Assembly: GCA_964596705.1 (NCBI GenBank)
Contig: CAZQVG010000001.1
Span: forward strand, 1-64,000
Reading direction: 5' to 3'
DNA: 64,000 nt
Source: JABJPM01 sp964596705
Lineage (GTDB): Archaea; Nanobdellota; Nanobdellia; SCGC-AAA011-G17; PNOQ01
A program made the position numbers and the translations under genes. Positions 49,010 through 58,449 of the stretch are shown one piece after another. The notes under the pieces were generated by a model, which was given only the letters and a program-made list of their open reading frames with translations, was not told the DNA's origin and did no database searches. Every line of letters starts with the position of its first letter. Positions within the stretch are counted from its first letter, which is position 1.

Positions 49010-51037
49010 TTATATCCTCTGTATATATCCTCGCTTTGGCTCAAAGATATCTCCTCCCCTTTTTAACTTTTCGATTATTTCTTCTACTTTATCCTCAGTT
49101 ATACCTTTTTCCATTGCAGAAGCCATGATTTCTTCAACAGGAATACTTTTTCCTTTCTCCGCTTCAAGTTTTATTATAATTTCTTTTACGGTAAGGATTT
49201 TGCTCCTTTCAGAAGAGGGCATTGACGTAGAGAATCTATCAATATCAATTTGCCCTGTTTCTTGATCCATACCTATTTGAGTTAAACAGTATTTTGTTAA
49301 TCCTATTGCCAGTTTCGCGTCCTCCCGAGTAACTTTATTGGACAATCTAAGTTTAGCAGAAGCTTCTGAAAGCCTTATTATTGCTTCAAGTTGCCTTGCA
49401 GAGATTGGAATCGGTCTTACTGAAGCATCATCGCCAGATTGTACACTATTTCTTAAATTCACATAGAAATCTTGTATTTCTTTTGCTGCTGCTTCGGTCA
49501 TTTTGGGTTTTATATTTTTTCTTGCATATGCAATATATTTTTTCATCAAATCTGAATCCATTGGAGCCTCTATTGAGCCTTCAGATTGATATAGTTTCAG
49601 TATATGTCCTGCTATTTTCTCGTCTATCTCTTTGTTAGGAATATCTCGTATTGGGAAAATTAAGTCAAATCTATTAATAAGTGAAGGAGGAAGGTCTATC
49701 TGTGCGGGAATTGGAGTATAAGGATCAAATCTACTATATTTTGGATTTGCAGCAGCTAAAACAGTAGTTTCAGATCTTAGGGTTGCTTGAATATTTGCCT
49801 TAGAAATTGTGATTGTTTGCTGCTCTAAAGCTTCATGTAATGCACTCCTATCTTCTGGGGTCATTTTATCTAACTCATCTATTGCACAAATACCTCCGTT
49901 TGCAAGAACCATCGCACCTGCTTCTAGTGACCAACCTTTCAAAACTTCATCTTTAACTACAGTAGCAGTTAATCCTGCACCAGATGCTCCTTTACCGCTG
50001 ATAAATCTTGCTTTAGGCGCAGCTTTTGCAATGAATTGAAGTAATTGAGATTTACCTGCACCCGGGTCCCCTACAAGAAGTATATGAATATCTCCCCTTC
50101 TTTTTACTCCATCTGGCATTACCTTTCTTGTTCCCCCAAGAAGTTGAAGAAGTAATGAAGCTTTAATTTCTCTATACCCATATATTGATGGTGCAATTGC
50201 ATTTGTTAATTTTTTAAATAGATCTTTATCTTTTGATAGTTCTTTTATTTTTTCTAGATCTTCTTCAGAGATATCTATTTCCTCAAATGTTTCTTCAATC
50301 TGTTCTATATTATTTGCCTCTAAAGCAAGTTCAAACATTCTAGAATGTGCTCCTGTTCTCAATAGGATTGGTACTTCTTTTAGGATCCCGATAACTCGCA
50401 CTCTTGTACCAGGAGTTGTTTTTTTCTCCATGCGAGGTTCAACTAAATCATCTTGTAAGAATATCTGAAGCCTTTTAGGTTGTGAACCCCCTTCTAATGT
50501 TTCAGGAGATTCTTCTAAAACTATCCTTTGAGCATCTACCATATCTTTTTTAACTAATCTAAAATGTCCTTTTCGTCCACAACTACATCGCGTAGGTTCT
50601 TTAAACGCCTGATCTACCTGCAAAACAGATAGAAGATTCCCACATGTAGGGCATTCAAATTTTGCAGAAACTACTTGAGGCCTTACATCAGAAGCTTGTC
50701 TTACTATTCCTTCAATAACAATTAAACTATCTAGATCTATACTTCTTATATTTCTAATCTCCCTCTTTTGTGAAGTAGGAATGTTTGTAAAACGTATGTG
50801 GAAATTTTTTTTGCCAGGAAGCTCTAATTGATCTATTGCTAATTCTGCGTTTTGTAAGGATTCAGCAGGTTCATTCAAAAATTGTTCTGATAATTCAACA
50901 TCAAATTTAGACAATTCCAAGAAATCAATTATTAATGACTTTTTGCCTTTTTTTAAAACGTCATGGATCTCTTTAGTATAAACTGTTTCTAAAAATTCTT
51001 TAAATCGCTCTATTTGTGTTATTGCGTCCTTTGGCAA
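49010..51037 (-). CDS. mcm: Replicative helicase MCM
   Basis: 675 residues. N-terminal zinc site C129/C132/C151/C153, Walker A GDPGAGKS (323-330), Walker B CAIDELDKM (384-392), arginine finger NRFDLIFPIRD, and a C-terminal winged helix (EEIIEKLKRGGDIFEPKRGYI). Forms the hexameric 3'-5' replicative helicase. Begins about 30 nt after TBP and precedes the OB-fold gene by 2 nt. Confidence 0.97.
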   Translation of the reverse strand: MPKDAITQIERFKEFLETVYTKEIHDVLKKGKKSLIIDFLELSKFDVELSEQFLNEPAESLQNAELAIDQLELPGKKNFHIRFTNIPTSQKREIRNIRSIDLDSLIVIEGIVRQASDVRPQVVSAKFECPTCGNLLSVLQVDQAFKEPTRCSCGRKGHFRLVKKDMVDAQRIVLEESPETLEGGSQPKRLQIFLQDDLVEPRMEKKTTPGTRVRVIGILKEVPILLRTGAHSRMFELALEANNIEQIEETFEEIDISEEDLEKIKELSKDKDLFKKLTNAIAPSIYGYREIKASLLLQLLGGTRKVMPDGVKRRGDIHILLVGDPGAGKSQLLQFIAKAAPKARFISGKGASGAGLTATVVKDEVLKGWSLEAGAMVLANGGICAIDELDKMTPEDRSALHEALEQQTITISKANIQATLRSETTVLAAANPKYSRFDPYTPIPAQIDLPPSLINRFDLIFPIRDIPNKEIDEKIAGHILKLYQSEGSIEAPMDSDLMKKYIAYARKNIKPKMTEAAAKEIQDFYVNLRNSVQSGDDASVRPIPISARQLEAIIRLSEASAKLRLSNKVTREDAKLAIGLTKYCLTQIGMDQETGQIDIDRFSTSMPSSERSKILTVKEIIIKLEAEKGKSIPVEEIMASAMEKGITEDKVEEIIEKLKRGGDIFEPKRGYIQRI

Positions 51038-51070
51038 ATTCTGTACCCCCTAAAAAGGAAAGGGAAGGTA

Positions 51071-51610
51071 TTATTTTAATTTTTTCAAATTAGAAACTAA
51101 CTTATTGATCGCTTCCTTTAATGCAGTTTCTGATTTTGTCCCTGTACAAACTATCTTTCCATTGCTAAATAACAAGAATGTAGCCCTTGTTCCAGGTAAT
51201 TTGTATACAAGCCCTGGGAATTGCTCGGGTTCATATTCTGAGTTCTCTAGTTTCATTGCTAATTCATTTAAGTTTAAGTCCATACCTATATCTCCTGAAG
51301 CAACCATGTTTTGAACAGTTATTTTAGGTTTAATTGTAATCTTAACTCCGATTTTAGCAACTGCTTTGATTATTTCATTTATTGATTCTCTAACTTTAGT
51401 CATGGATCTTGCTCCAGTACAAACAACTTTTCCAGAGCTAAATATTAAAGCAGAAGTTTTTGGTTCCCTTATTCTCATGACAAGGCCGGGAAATTGTTCT
51501 GGATTATATTCAGTGTTAGAAAGAGTTTCTGCAAGTTTTATCAAATGTATGTCATGTTCTAAAGAAGTGGAACAAACAATATTAACTATTTTAACAGTTT
51601 TTTTTGCCAT
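51071..51610 (-). CDS. tbp: TATA-box binding protein
   Basis: 179 residues, two direct repeats, each with a PEQFPGLV motif (EYNPEQFPGLVMRI and EYEPEQFPGLVYKL) followed by a GKVVCTG or GKIVCTG segment. Recruits TFB and RNA polymerase at TATA boxes such as those seen throughout this window. Two adjacent ATGs (51613, 51610) follow a GGGAGGA site; TTTATATATAG (51637-51647) is the likely promoter. Confidence 0.97.
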   Translation of the reverse strand: MAKKTVKIVNIVCSTSLEHDIHLIKLAETLSNTEYNPEQFPGLVMRIREPKTSALIFSSGKVVCTGARSMTKVRESINEIIKAVAKIGVKITIKPKITVQNMVASGDIGMDLNLNELAMKLENSEYEPEQFPGLVYKLPGTRATFLLFSNGKIVCTGTKSETALKEAINKLVSNLKKLK

Positions 51611-51695
51611 CATAAATTCCTCCCACAAAATTAATGTTTATATATAGAGTAATGGAAAAATATATAAAGGTTTATAAATAAATCGTCATTATTAA

Positions 51696-54600
51696 TTAGG
51701 AGTTAATTTCGAGGAATATCTTGAATTCTTTTCCTTTTATTTTGAAATTTTCCTTAATTGTATAGTCTTTTTCTGAATCATATAAATCTGTTGCGCCAAC
51801 TTTAGTAAGAATTGTATCTTTCCATTTCTCAAGGTTTATGTCTGAAACGATTGCAAGATTTATCTTATCTTGTTTTCTTAATTTTTGTTCTTTTCTTATG
51901 TCTTGCACACGCCTTATTAATTCTCTAACAAAACCCTCTTCTTCTAATTCCGGAGTTAATTCTGTTTCTAGGATTACTTTTCCTTGAGGGAATTCTGCAG
52001 CGATTAAATTTTCAGGTAAATGTTCTTTAACAATTATGTGTTTATTTGTTAAAATGAAATTTTCAATATTCAATGAGCCTTTCTCATAAATTTCTTTTAA
52101 TTCTTGATCGTTTAAGTGTTTAAGTATGGTTACAGAGTCTTGTTTGAAATCTTTTCCTATCTGAGATCTGTTTGGTGTTATTTCTATCTCTGCATCTTTT
52201 AGTTCTCTTTCATAAGTTATGTTTTTTATGTTTAGTTTTGATTTTATTGTTTCATTTAAAGATTCTATTGCTTGTTTTACTGTTGGATTTCTTGAAACTA
52301 CCTTAATTTCTTTTAATGGCCACCTAACTCCAAGATTTGTCTTTTCTCTAGCTGCCAATCCAGATTGTATTATTTGTTCTGCAATATTAACTTCTTCTTC
52401 TAACTCTGGATTAATAAATGATTCATCATAATTTGGCCAATCATAAAAAGAGATTGAGTCATGTTCTAATTCAAACTCTTCTTTTAAGCCCAAGAATATC
52501 TTTTCTGTGATGAAGGGACATATTGTTGAAAACATCTTAGTTAGCTCAAACAACACCTTGTAGATTGTAGAAAGTACAAGTTTTGGTTTTTCGTGGATCT
52601 TATCTCTTGTATATTGAATATATTTTCTGCTTAAATCTAAAAATAATCTCTCTAGTTCAGTAGGAACCTTATTAATCTCATAGAACTCGTATAGTTCTGT
52701 AACCTTCTTTATTGTACGGTTTAATCTGGATAAGATGTATTTTTCATCTATTTCAAGTTCTTCATAAGGTATTTCTCTAGGATCTATGTTAAATGCTTTT
52801 GAATATTCTATTAAGTAATTGTAGATGTTCCAAAGAATCATTAAACTTTTATGTTTAACTTCTACCTCTTTCCAACTAAAGTTTATATCTTCTCCTGCAT
52901 TAGTTTGACACATATAAAATCTTAAAGTGTCTGCACCATATCTGTCTACAATCTCATAAGGAGAGATTACATTTCCTAAAGATTTAGACATCTTTACCCC
53001 ATCTACATCAGTTAACATTCCATGAGAATATACGTTTTTGAATGGGATTTTATCAAAAGCAATTATTGAAGCAACCATTAATAGATTAAACCAGCCTCGC
53101 ACCTGTTCTTTAGCTTCTGCTATGAAATCTGCAGGGAATAGTTTTTCAAAGATATCTTTCCTTTTAGGATAATACAAACAGGCCCAGGAAGCAACACCTG
53201 CATCAATCCAAACATCTAAGATATCCGGGATTCTCTCTTTTTTTGCACCACACTTACAATCGATTGTTATTTCATCTATCCAAGGACGATGTAAATTCTC
53301 TGGAGTTTTACCTGCTAGCTTGGATAATTCGTCTTTTGAGGCAACTACCGTATAATCTCCACAATTCTTACATCTCCAAATTGGTGCCGGAGTTCCCCAG
53401 AATCTTTGTTTGGTTATTGAATTATCTCTTAAGTTTTCTAACCAGGAATCAAAAGAATTTTTTACAGACTCAGGAACCCAATGTATCTTGCTATTGTAAG
53501 CAAGCATTTTTTCCTTTAAATCCTCTACCTTAAAGAACCATTGTTTTGTTGTTCTGAAGACCACAGGAGTTTTACACCTTTCGCAATGAGCATAATCATG
53601 AGTAACCCTCTCTATGGCAATTAGGTTTCCCCTTTTATCTAGTTCATCTATGAAAAATCTATCATCCACTTTAGCCTTTTTTTCAGAAAATATTCCAAGA
53701 TCCTCTGGGAAGATTCCTTCATGATTTATTTTATTATATGGTGGAATATTATTCGCATGACCAACTTCATAATCTTCTGGACCGCAACCTGGGGCACAAT
53801 GTACTAAACCAGTACCTGCTGCAAGAGTTACATATTCTTTAGATAAAACAACTGTGTGAACGTTTGGATGTGCCTTCTTTAATTTTTCATAATCTTTGAT
53901 TTCATCTGCAAACGGATGCTCATATTCTAAATGTTCTAACTCAGAACCTTTAATCTCTTCTAATATTTCATAATCTTTATCTAAAACGTGCTTTACTAAA
54001 TGATCTATCAAATCCTTTGCGATTATCCAAATTTCATTATCCACTCTTGCTCTAACATAAGTTATATCTGGATTAGCCATTATTGCAAGATTAAATGTTA
54101 TTGTCCAAGGAGTAGTTGTCCAGATAACTAAATATTCTTTATCTTTATCTTTTACTTTAAATTTAACATAGATCGATTCGTCAGTTATTTCTTTGTATTC
54201 ACATTCATGTTTTGCTAAGGCAGTTGCACAGGTGGGACACCAAGTCATTGTTTTTTCGCCTTCATAAAGCCTATTTTCTTCATCAGCCCTCTTAATTAAC
54301 CACCATACGCTTTCAATCCATTCTTCATCGATTGGCATGTAAGCATTTTCATAATCCATCCATATACCTAACCGAGACAAATCTTCGTTCATAATTTTTG
54401 CATGTTTAATAGAGAAATCCATGCATGCTTTAGCAAATTTATCTAAACCGTAACCAATAATCTCTTCTTTTGTTTTTAGATTTAGTTCTTTTTGAACTTT
54501 GGATGCAGTTGGTAATCCATGCATATCATATCCTGCTCTGTCCCAGACATCAAATTTTTTTAGTTGTTTGTATCTTAAGACTGCATCTTTCAAGGAATTA

Positions 54601-54761
54601 TTCCATGCATGGCCAGTATGAAGTTTTCCAGAAGTATAAGGTGGCCCTTGTAAGAAGTAGAAAGGCTTATTTCCTTTGGTAGATTCTCTTACCTTTTTAT
54701 AGATATTATTTTTCTTCCAGTATTCAAATATTTCTTCTTCGATTTTATTTTGGTCATGCAT
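51696..54761 (-). CDS. ileS: Isoleucyl-tRNA synthetase
   Basis: 1021 residues. HIGH-type motif HTGH at 48-51, CP1 editing domain, zinc-binding pairs CERCKTP and CKNCGD, DGVKMSKSLGN as the KMSKS loop, and a C-terminal anticodon/zinc-like region (DIRKEQKLRKQDKINLAI). The layout is of the archaeal/eukaryotic type. Divergent from the RFC operon across a 213-nt AT-rich promoter region. Confidence 0.97.
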   Translation of the reverse strand: MHDQNKIEEEIFEYWKKNNIYKKVRESTKGNKPFYFLQGPPYTSGKLHTGHAWNNSLKDAVLRYKQLKKFDVWDRAGYDMHGLPTASKVQKELNLKTKEEIIGYGLDKFAKACMDFSIKHAKIMNEDLSRLGIWMDYENAYMPIDEEWIESVWWLIKRADEENRLYEGEKTMTWCPTCATALAKHECEYKEITDESIYVKFKVKDKDKEYLVIWTTTPWTITFNLAIMANPDITYVRARVDNEIWIIAKDLIDHLVKHVLDKDYEILEEIKGSELEHLEYEHPFADEIKDYEKLKKAHPNVHTVVLSKEYVTLAAGTGLVHCAPGCGPEDYEVGHANNIPPYNKINHEGIFPEDLGIFSEKKAKVDDRFFIDELDKRGNLIAIERVTHDYAHCERCKTPVVFRTTKQWFFKVEDLKEKMLAYNSKIHWVPESVKNSFDSWLENLRDNSITKQRFWGTPAPIWRCKNCGDYTVVASKDELSKLAGKTPENLHRPWIDEITIDCKCGAKKERIPDILDVWIDAGVASWACLYYPKRKDIFEKLFPADFIAEAKEQVRGWFNLLMVASIIAFDKIPFKNVYSHGMLTDVDGVKMSKSLGNVISPYEIVDRYGADTLRFYMCQTNAGEDINFSWKEVEVKHKSLMILWNIYNYLIEYSKAFNIDPREIPYEELEIDEKYILSRLNRTIKKVTELYEFYEINKVPTELERLFLDLSRKYIQYTRDKIHEKPKLVLSTIYKVLFELTKMFSTICPFITEKIFLGLKEEFELEHDSISFYDWPNYDESFINPELEEEVNIAEQIIQSGLAAREKTNLGVRWPLKEIKVVSRNPTVKQAIESLNETIKSKLNIKNITYERELKDAEIEITPNRSQIGKDFKQDSVTILKHLNDQELKEIYEKGSLNIENFILTNKHIIVKEHLPENLIAAEFPQGKVILETELTPELEEEGFVRELIRRVQDIRKEQKLRKQDKINLAIVSDINLEKWKDTILTKVGATDLYDSEKDYTIKENFKIKGKEFKIFLEINS

Positions 54762-54974
54762 TTTCTTGTTTTGCTGGTTTGTTATATTTTAAATAATTTG
54801 CCATTGAGAACCACCCAAAGAGGCATAAATCTGATTATATAATAATAGAAATAGTCCGTATTTGTATTATTTTGGACATATATTTGTTGAATAAAAAGAT
54901 TATATAAAACTTTCTGAATTAGTTTGACAAGCATATACAAAATACTTATAAATCATGTTTGATTTTCGATTGTT
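54762..54974. promoter_or_regulatory. Divergent ileS / rfcS promoter region
   Basis: 213 nt of AT-rich sequence. CTTATAAAT at 54945-54953 is centred 26 nt before the rfcS ATG; TATTTTAAATAA near 54785-54797 faces ileS. The middle contains no frame or RNA structure I can support. Confidence 0.5.
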
Positions 54975-55913
54975 ATGTGGATCGAAAAATATAGGCCAAA
55001 GACTTTTTCTGAGATGAAAGGGCAAGAAAAGATAGTTGCTAGAATTAAAGCTTTTGTTGAATCCAAAGAGTTGCCTCATTTGTTATTTTCTGGTCCTGCT
55101 GGAGTTGGAAAAACAACTTTATCTTTAATTATTGCAAGGGAGTTATTCGGGGATGATTGGCAACATAACTTCTTAGAATTAAATGCTTCTGATGAAAGGG
55201 GAATTGATGTCATACGGAATAAGGTAAAGGATTTTGCAAGAACAAGATCAATAAGGGATGTTCCGTTTAAGGTAATTTATCTTGATGAATGTGATTCTTT
55301 AACTACTGAAGCTCAGCAAGCACTAAGAAGAACAATGGAAAATTATTCGAATACTTGTAGATTTATTTTAAGTTGTAATTATTCTAGCAAAATTATAGAT
55401 CCGATTCAATCAAGATGTACTGTATTTCGGTTTAAACCTTTAGAGTTAGAAGATATAAAAGAAATAATATCCGGGATTGCGGAAAAAGAAGGATTGAATA
55501 TTGATGAAAATGTAATGAACACAATTTATGAGCTTAGTGGAGGAGATGCGAGAAAGGCAGAGAATATTTTGCAAAGTTGTTCAATTATCAGTAAAAATAT
55601 TACAGAAGATTTAGTCTATGAAATAGTTTCTGCTGCAAGACCAAAAGAAATTATGAAGGTTTTAGAGTTGAGCATGGATGGACAATTTATTCGAGCAAGA
55701 GATTTATTATTAGATACTATGTTGAGACATGGTTTATCTGGAATCGATATTATAAAACAAATTCAAAAAGAAGCATTAAGCCTGGACATAGATGAACTAA
55801 AAAAAGCAAAGATTATTGAAAAGTGTGGGGAAATTGAATTTAGGATGGTTGAAGGAAGTGATGAGTTTGTTCAGTTGGAAGCTTTGATTGCTAGTTTTGT
55901 AAATTTAAAATGA
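54975..55913 (+). CDS. rfcS: Replication factor C small subunit
   Basis: 312 residues, AAA+ clamp-loader subunit that opens PCNA. Walker A GPAGVGKT (40-47), Walker B with DECD (104-107), and SRC (146-148). N-terminal WIEKYRPKTFSEMKGQE is typical. Leaderless start. Overlaps the next unknown gene by 4 nt. Confidence 0.97.
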   Translation: MWIEKYRPKTFSEMKGQEKIVARIKAFVESKELPHLLFSGPAGVGKTTLSLIIARELFGDDWQHNFLELNASDERGIDVIRNKVKDFARTRSIRDVPFKVIYLDECDSLTTEAQQALRRTMENYSNTCRFILSCNYSSKIIDPIQSRCTVFRFKPLELEDIKEIISGIAEKEGLNIDENVMNTIYELSGGDARKAENILQSCSIISKNITEDLVYEIVSAARPKEIMKVLELSMDGQFIRARDLLLDTMLRHGLSGIDIIKQIQKEALSLDIDELKKAKIIEKCGEIEFRMVEGSDEFVQLEALIASFVNLK

Positions 55914-56320
55914 TAAGAACATTTAATCCTTTAAGATTTGTTGAGGATTTAAGTAAAAGTTTTGGGACTTATTTTGTTAGGCTAGGGGAATTTGTGAACG
56001 TTAATGGCTCTGGCAAATATTATTATAATGAGGGGAGATTGGTTACCTGTAGGGGATATTTTCCTTTGGAAAAAGTTGCTTTAAATTATTTAGAGTTAAA
56101 AAACTTGGGACATATATTTTTAGAAAAGGGAAGAAAATTCAATAAATCATATAGTTTAGCTGATATTTTAATTAAAGGAGGAGTTTTAGAAGAGGATTCT
56201 CCAATAAGGATGAAGATAGTATATGAAGGAGAAAGATTAAAAGTTAGAGAATGGAAGAAGGTTAATAGTGTTTGGGTACCAATTAAAACTCGTTTTCCTT
56301 GGAGGGAGTATTGGATATGA
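55910..56320 (+). CDS. Unknown protein inside the RFC operon
   Basis: 136 residues, basic and aromatic-rich: MIRTFNPLRFVEDLSKSFGTYFVRLGEFVNVNGSGKYYY-type N-terminus, a mixed alpha/beta middle and REWKKVNSVWVPIKTRFPWREYWI at the end. No known domain is recognised. The ATGA start overlaps rfcS and its TGA stop overlaps the rfcL ATG, so it is translationally coupled to both clamp-loader subunits. Whether it belongs to the clamp loader is an open and interesting question. Confidence 0.75.
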   Translation: MIRTFNPLRFVEDLSKSFGTYFVRLGEFVNVNGSGKYYYNEGRLVTCRGYFPLEKVALNYLELKNLGHIFLEKGRKFNKSYSLADILIKGGVLEEDSPIRMKIVYEGERLKVREWKKVNSVWVPIKTRFPWREYWI

Positions 56321-57495
56321 TGTGGACAAAGAAGTATGCTCCAAAATCTGTTAAAGAATTAGTTGGAGATATTAGATCTATTATGCAATTAGAGGATTTT
56401 ATTAAAAATTTTAAAAATTTTAAGAAGAATGCAGTTTTAATTTATGGTCCAACAGGAAGTGGAAAAACAGAAGCCGCATATGCAATCGCAAAAGAAAATA
56501 ATTTAGAGGTTTTAGAAATAAATGCAAGCGATTTTAGGAATAAAGAACATATCTTAGAAATTGTTGGAAAATCAATAAATCAAGCAAGTTTATTTGGTAG
56601 AGGAAAATTAATCTTAATAGATGAGATAGATGGATTGAGTGGAACAAAGGATCGAGGAGGTGCACAGGCAGTTGCTTCTTTAATTGAAAAAACGTCATTC
56701 CCCATTGTAATGACTGCAAACGACCCTTGGCAAAGTAAATTGTCAAGTATAAGAAGAAAATCTTTAATGATTGAATTTGGCATGTTAAGTTATTTAGACA
56801 TATTTAAAGTTCTGAAAAGGATAGCCAATTCAGAAGGGATAGATGTGGATGAGAGTATATTGAAAAGTATTGCAAACCGTGCAGGAGGGGATGTAAGATC
56901 TGCAATAAATGATTTTCAATTAGTTGCATTCAAGAGAAAGATCATACAGAAAGAAGATTTAGATGATCTAAGTGACAGAGGAAAGGAAGAGGATATTCAT
57001 ACTCTACTCAGGTTAGTCTACAAATCAAAAGATCCTGAATTGATTTTACAAACATTTGATAAAACAAATCTGAAATTTGATGAATTGTTTTTATGGATAG
57101 AAGAAAATTTGCCTTTGGAGTATAAAGGTGTTGAATTGAGTAAAGCATTTGATAGCCTTTCTAAGTCAGATATATTTAAAGGAAGGATTATGAGTAGGCA
57201 GTATTGGAGGTTTATGGTATATCAAAAATATTTTATGAGTGTTGGAGTGGCAATATCAAAAAGTGAAAGTAAAAAAGGATTTGTTAAGTATGGTGCGCCT
57301 CAAAGAATTTTAAAATTGTGGAAAGCTAAAATGAAATATGCTAAAAAACAAGCAATTTGTGAAAAGATTGCAGGAAAATGCCATATATCAAAAAAGAGAT
57401 CCTTAAAGGAAGTTTTTCCATATTCTCAACTTATTTTGAAGGAAAATGCAGATTATTTGGGTTTAAGTGAAGAAGAAATTAGTTGGTTAAATTAA
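56317..57495 (+). CDS. rfcL: Replication factor C large subunit
   Basis: 392 residues. WTKKYAPKSVKELVGD, Walker A GPTGSGKT (44-51), Walker B LILIDEIDGL, and the GGDVRSAINDFQ sensor 2 region. Its C-terminus (SEEEISWLN) lacks the QxxLxxFF PCNA-binding motif seen in many RFC-L proteins. ATG at 56317 or 56320; a TTG at 56299 is less likely. Converges with HtpX, overlapping by 4 nt. Confidence 0.96.
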   Translation: MMWTKKYAPKSVKELVGDIRSIMQLEDFIKNFKNFKKNAVLIYGPTGSGKTEAAYAIAKENNLEVLEINASDFRNKEHILEIVGKSINQASLFGRGKLILIDEIDGLSGTKDRGGAQAVASLIEKTSFPIVMTANDPWQSKLSSIRRKSLMIEFGMLSYLDIFKVLKRIANSEGIDVDESILKSIANRAGGDVRSAINDFQLVAFKRKIIQKEDLDDLSDRGKEEDIHTLLRLVYKSKDPELILQTFDKTNLKFDELFLWIEENLPLEYKGVELSKAFDSLSKSDIFKGRIMSRQYWRFMVYQKYFMSVGVAISKSESKKGFVKYGAPQRILKLWKAKMKYAKKQAICEKIAGKCHISKKRSLKEVFPYSQLILKENADYLGLSEEEISWLN

Positions 57496-58343
57496 GAATT
57501 GTAGTTGCCAAAAGCTAATTTTCTTAATTTTTTTACACGTTCTTTTGTGGGGGGATGGGTTGATAAAAGTTTGAATATCCCCTCTCCTGAAAAAGGATTT
57601 ATTATAAATAAATTAGCAGTTGCTTGATTTCCATTTTTTAGTTTAGGCGCTGAATCAATTTTAACTAATGCATCTGCTAAAGCTTCGGGGTCTTTTATTA
57701 TTTTAGCCCCTGTTTCATCTGCAATATACTCTCTTGATCTAGAAATTGCTAATCTTAATATTGTTGCAGAGATTGGTGCAAGAATAGATAACATTAACAA
57801 TTCCAATACATTAGAGTCATTTTCATCTCTAGATCCACCAAATATCATCGCCCACCTTGCCATCATTGCAAGGTATGCTATTGCGCTAGCTAAAATTACA
57901 GATACTGTAGAGATTAGTAGGTCTTTATTTTTTATGTGGCCGATTTCATGAGCAAGAACTCCTTTTAATTCCCTCTCGTCTAACATATCTAGCAAACCTG
58001 TTGTAACCGCTATAACTGCTTTATTCTGGTTCCTTCCTGTTGCAAATGCATTTGGATTATTAGAATTAATTATGTATATTTTTGGTTTTTTTATTGATGC
58101 TCTTGTTGCAATATCCCTTACTAGATTATGCAAGGATTCAAATTGAGTGTGATCTGCAGGTTTTGCATTATATAATTTTAAAACCAATTTATCAGAGTAC
58201 CAGTAGGAAAGAATATTCATTGCAGTAGTTAAAATTAAAGCAATTGTTAATCCTGCTGTACCTCCAACGGCAAAACCAGTTATTAATAATATAAATGTAA
58301 GTCCTGCTAAAAGTGCAATTGTTTTTAACTGATCGATAAACAT
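57492..58343 (-). CDS. htpX: HtpX family membrane metalloprotease (M48)
   Basis: 283 residues, about four membrane helices. Zinc site LAHEIGHIKNKD with the later glutamate in REYIADETGAKI; THPPTKERVKKLRKL near the C-terminus is conserved in M48B. Degrades misfolded membrane proteins. A GTTTATAAG box lies about 30 nt upstream of the start. Confidence 0.95.
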   Translation of the reverse strand: MFIDQLKTIALLAGLTFILLITGFAVGGTAGLTIALILTTAMNILSYWYSDKLVLKLYNAKPADHTQFESLHNLVRDIATRASIKKPKIYIINSNNPNAFATGRNQNKAVIAVTTGLLDMLDERELKGVLAHEIGHIKNKDLLISTVSVILASAIAYLAMMARWAMIFGGSRDENDSNVLELLMLSILAPISATILRLAISRSREYIADETGAKIIKDPEALADALVKIDSAPKLKNGNQATANLFIINPFSGEGIFKLLSTHPPTKERVKKLRKLAFGNYNS

Positions 58344-58449
58344 GGTTCTATGTTTGATATTTAAAGGGTTTATAAGTTTTATTGTGATTGTTTAGAATTT
58401 TTTCTTAATTTGCACAACATATATAAATTAAAATCTCTAAAAAATGTTT

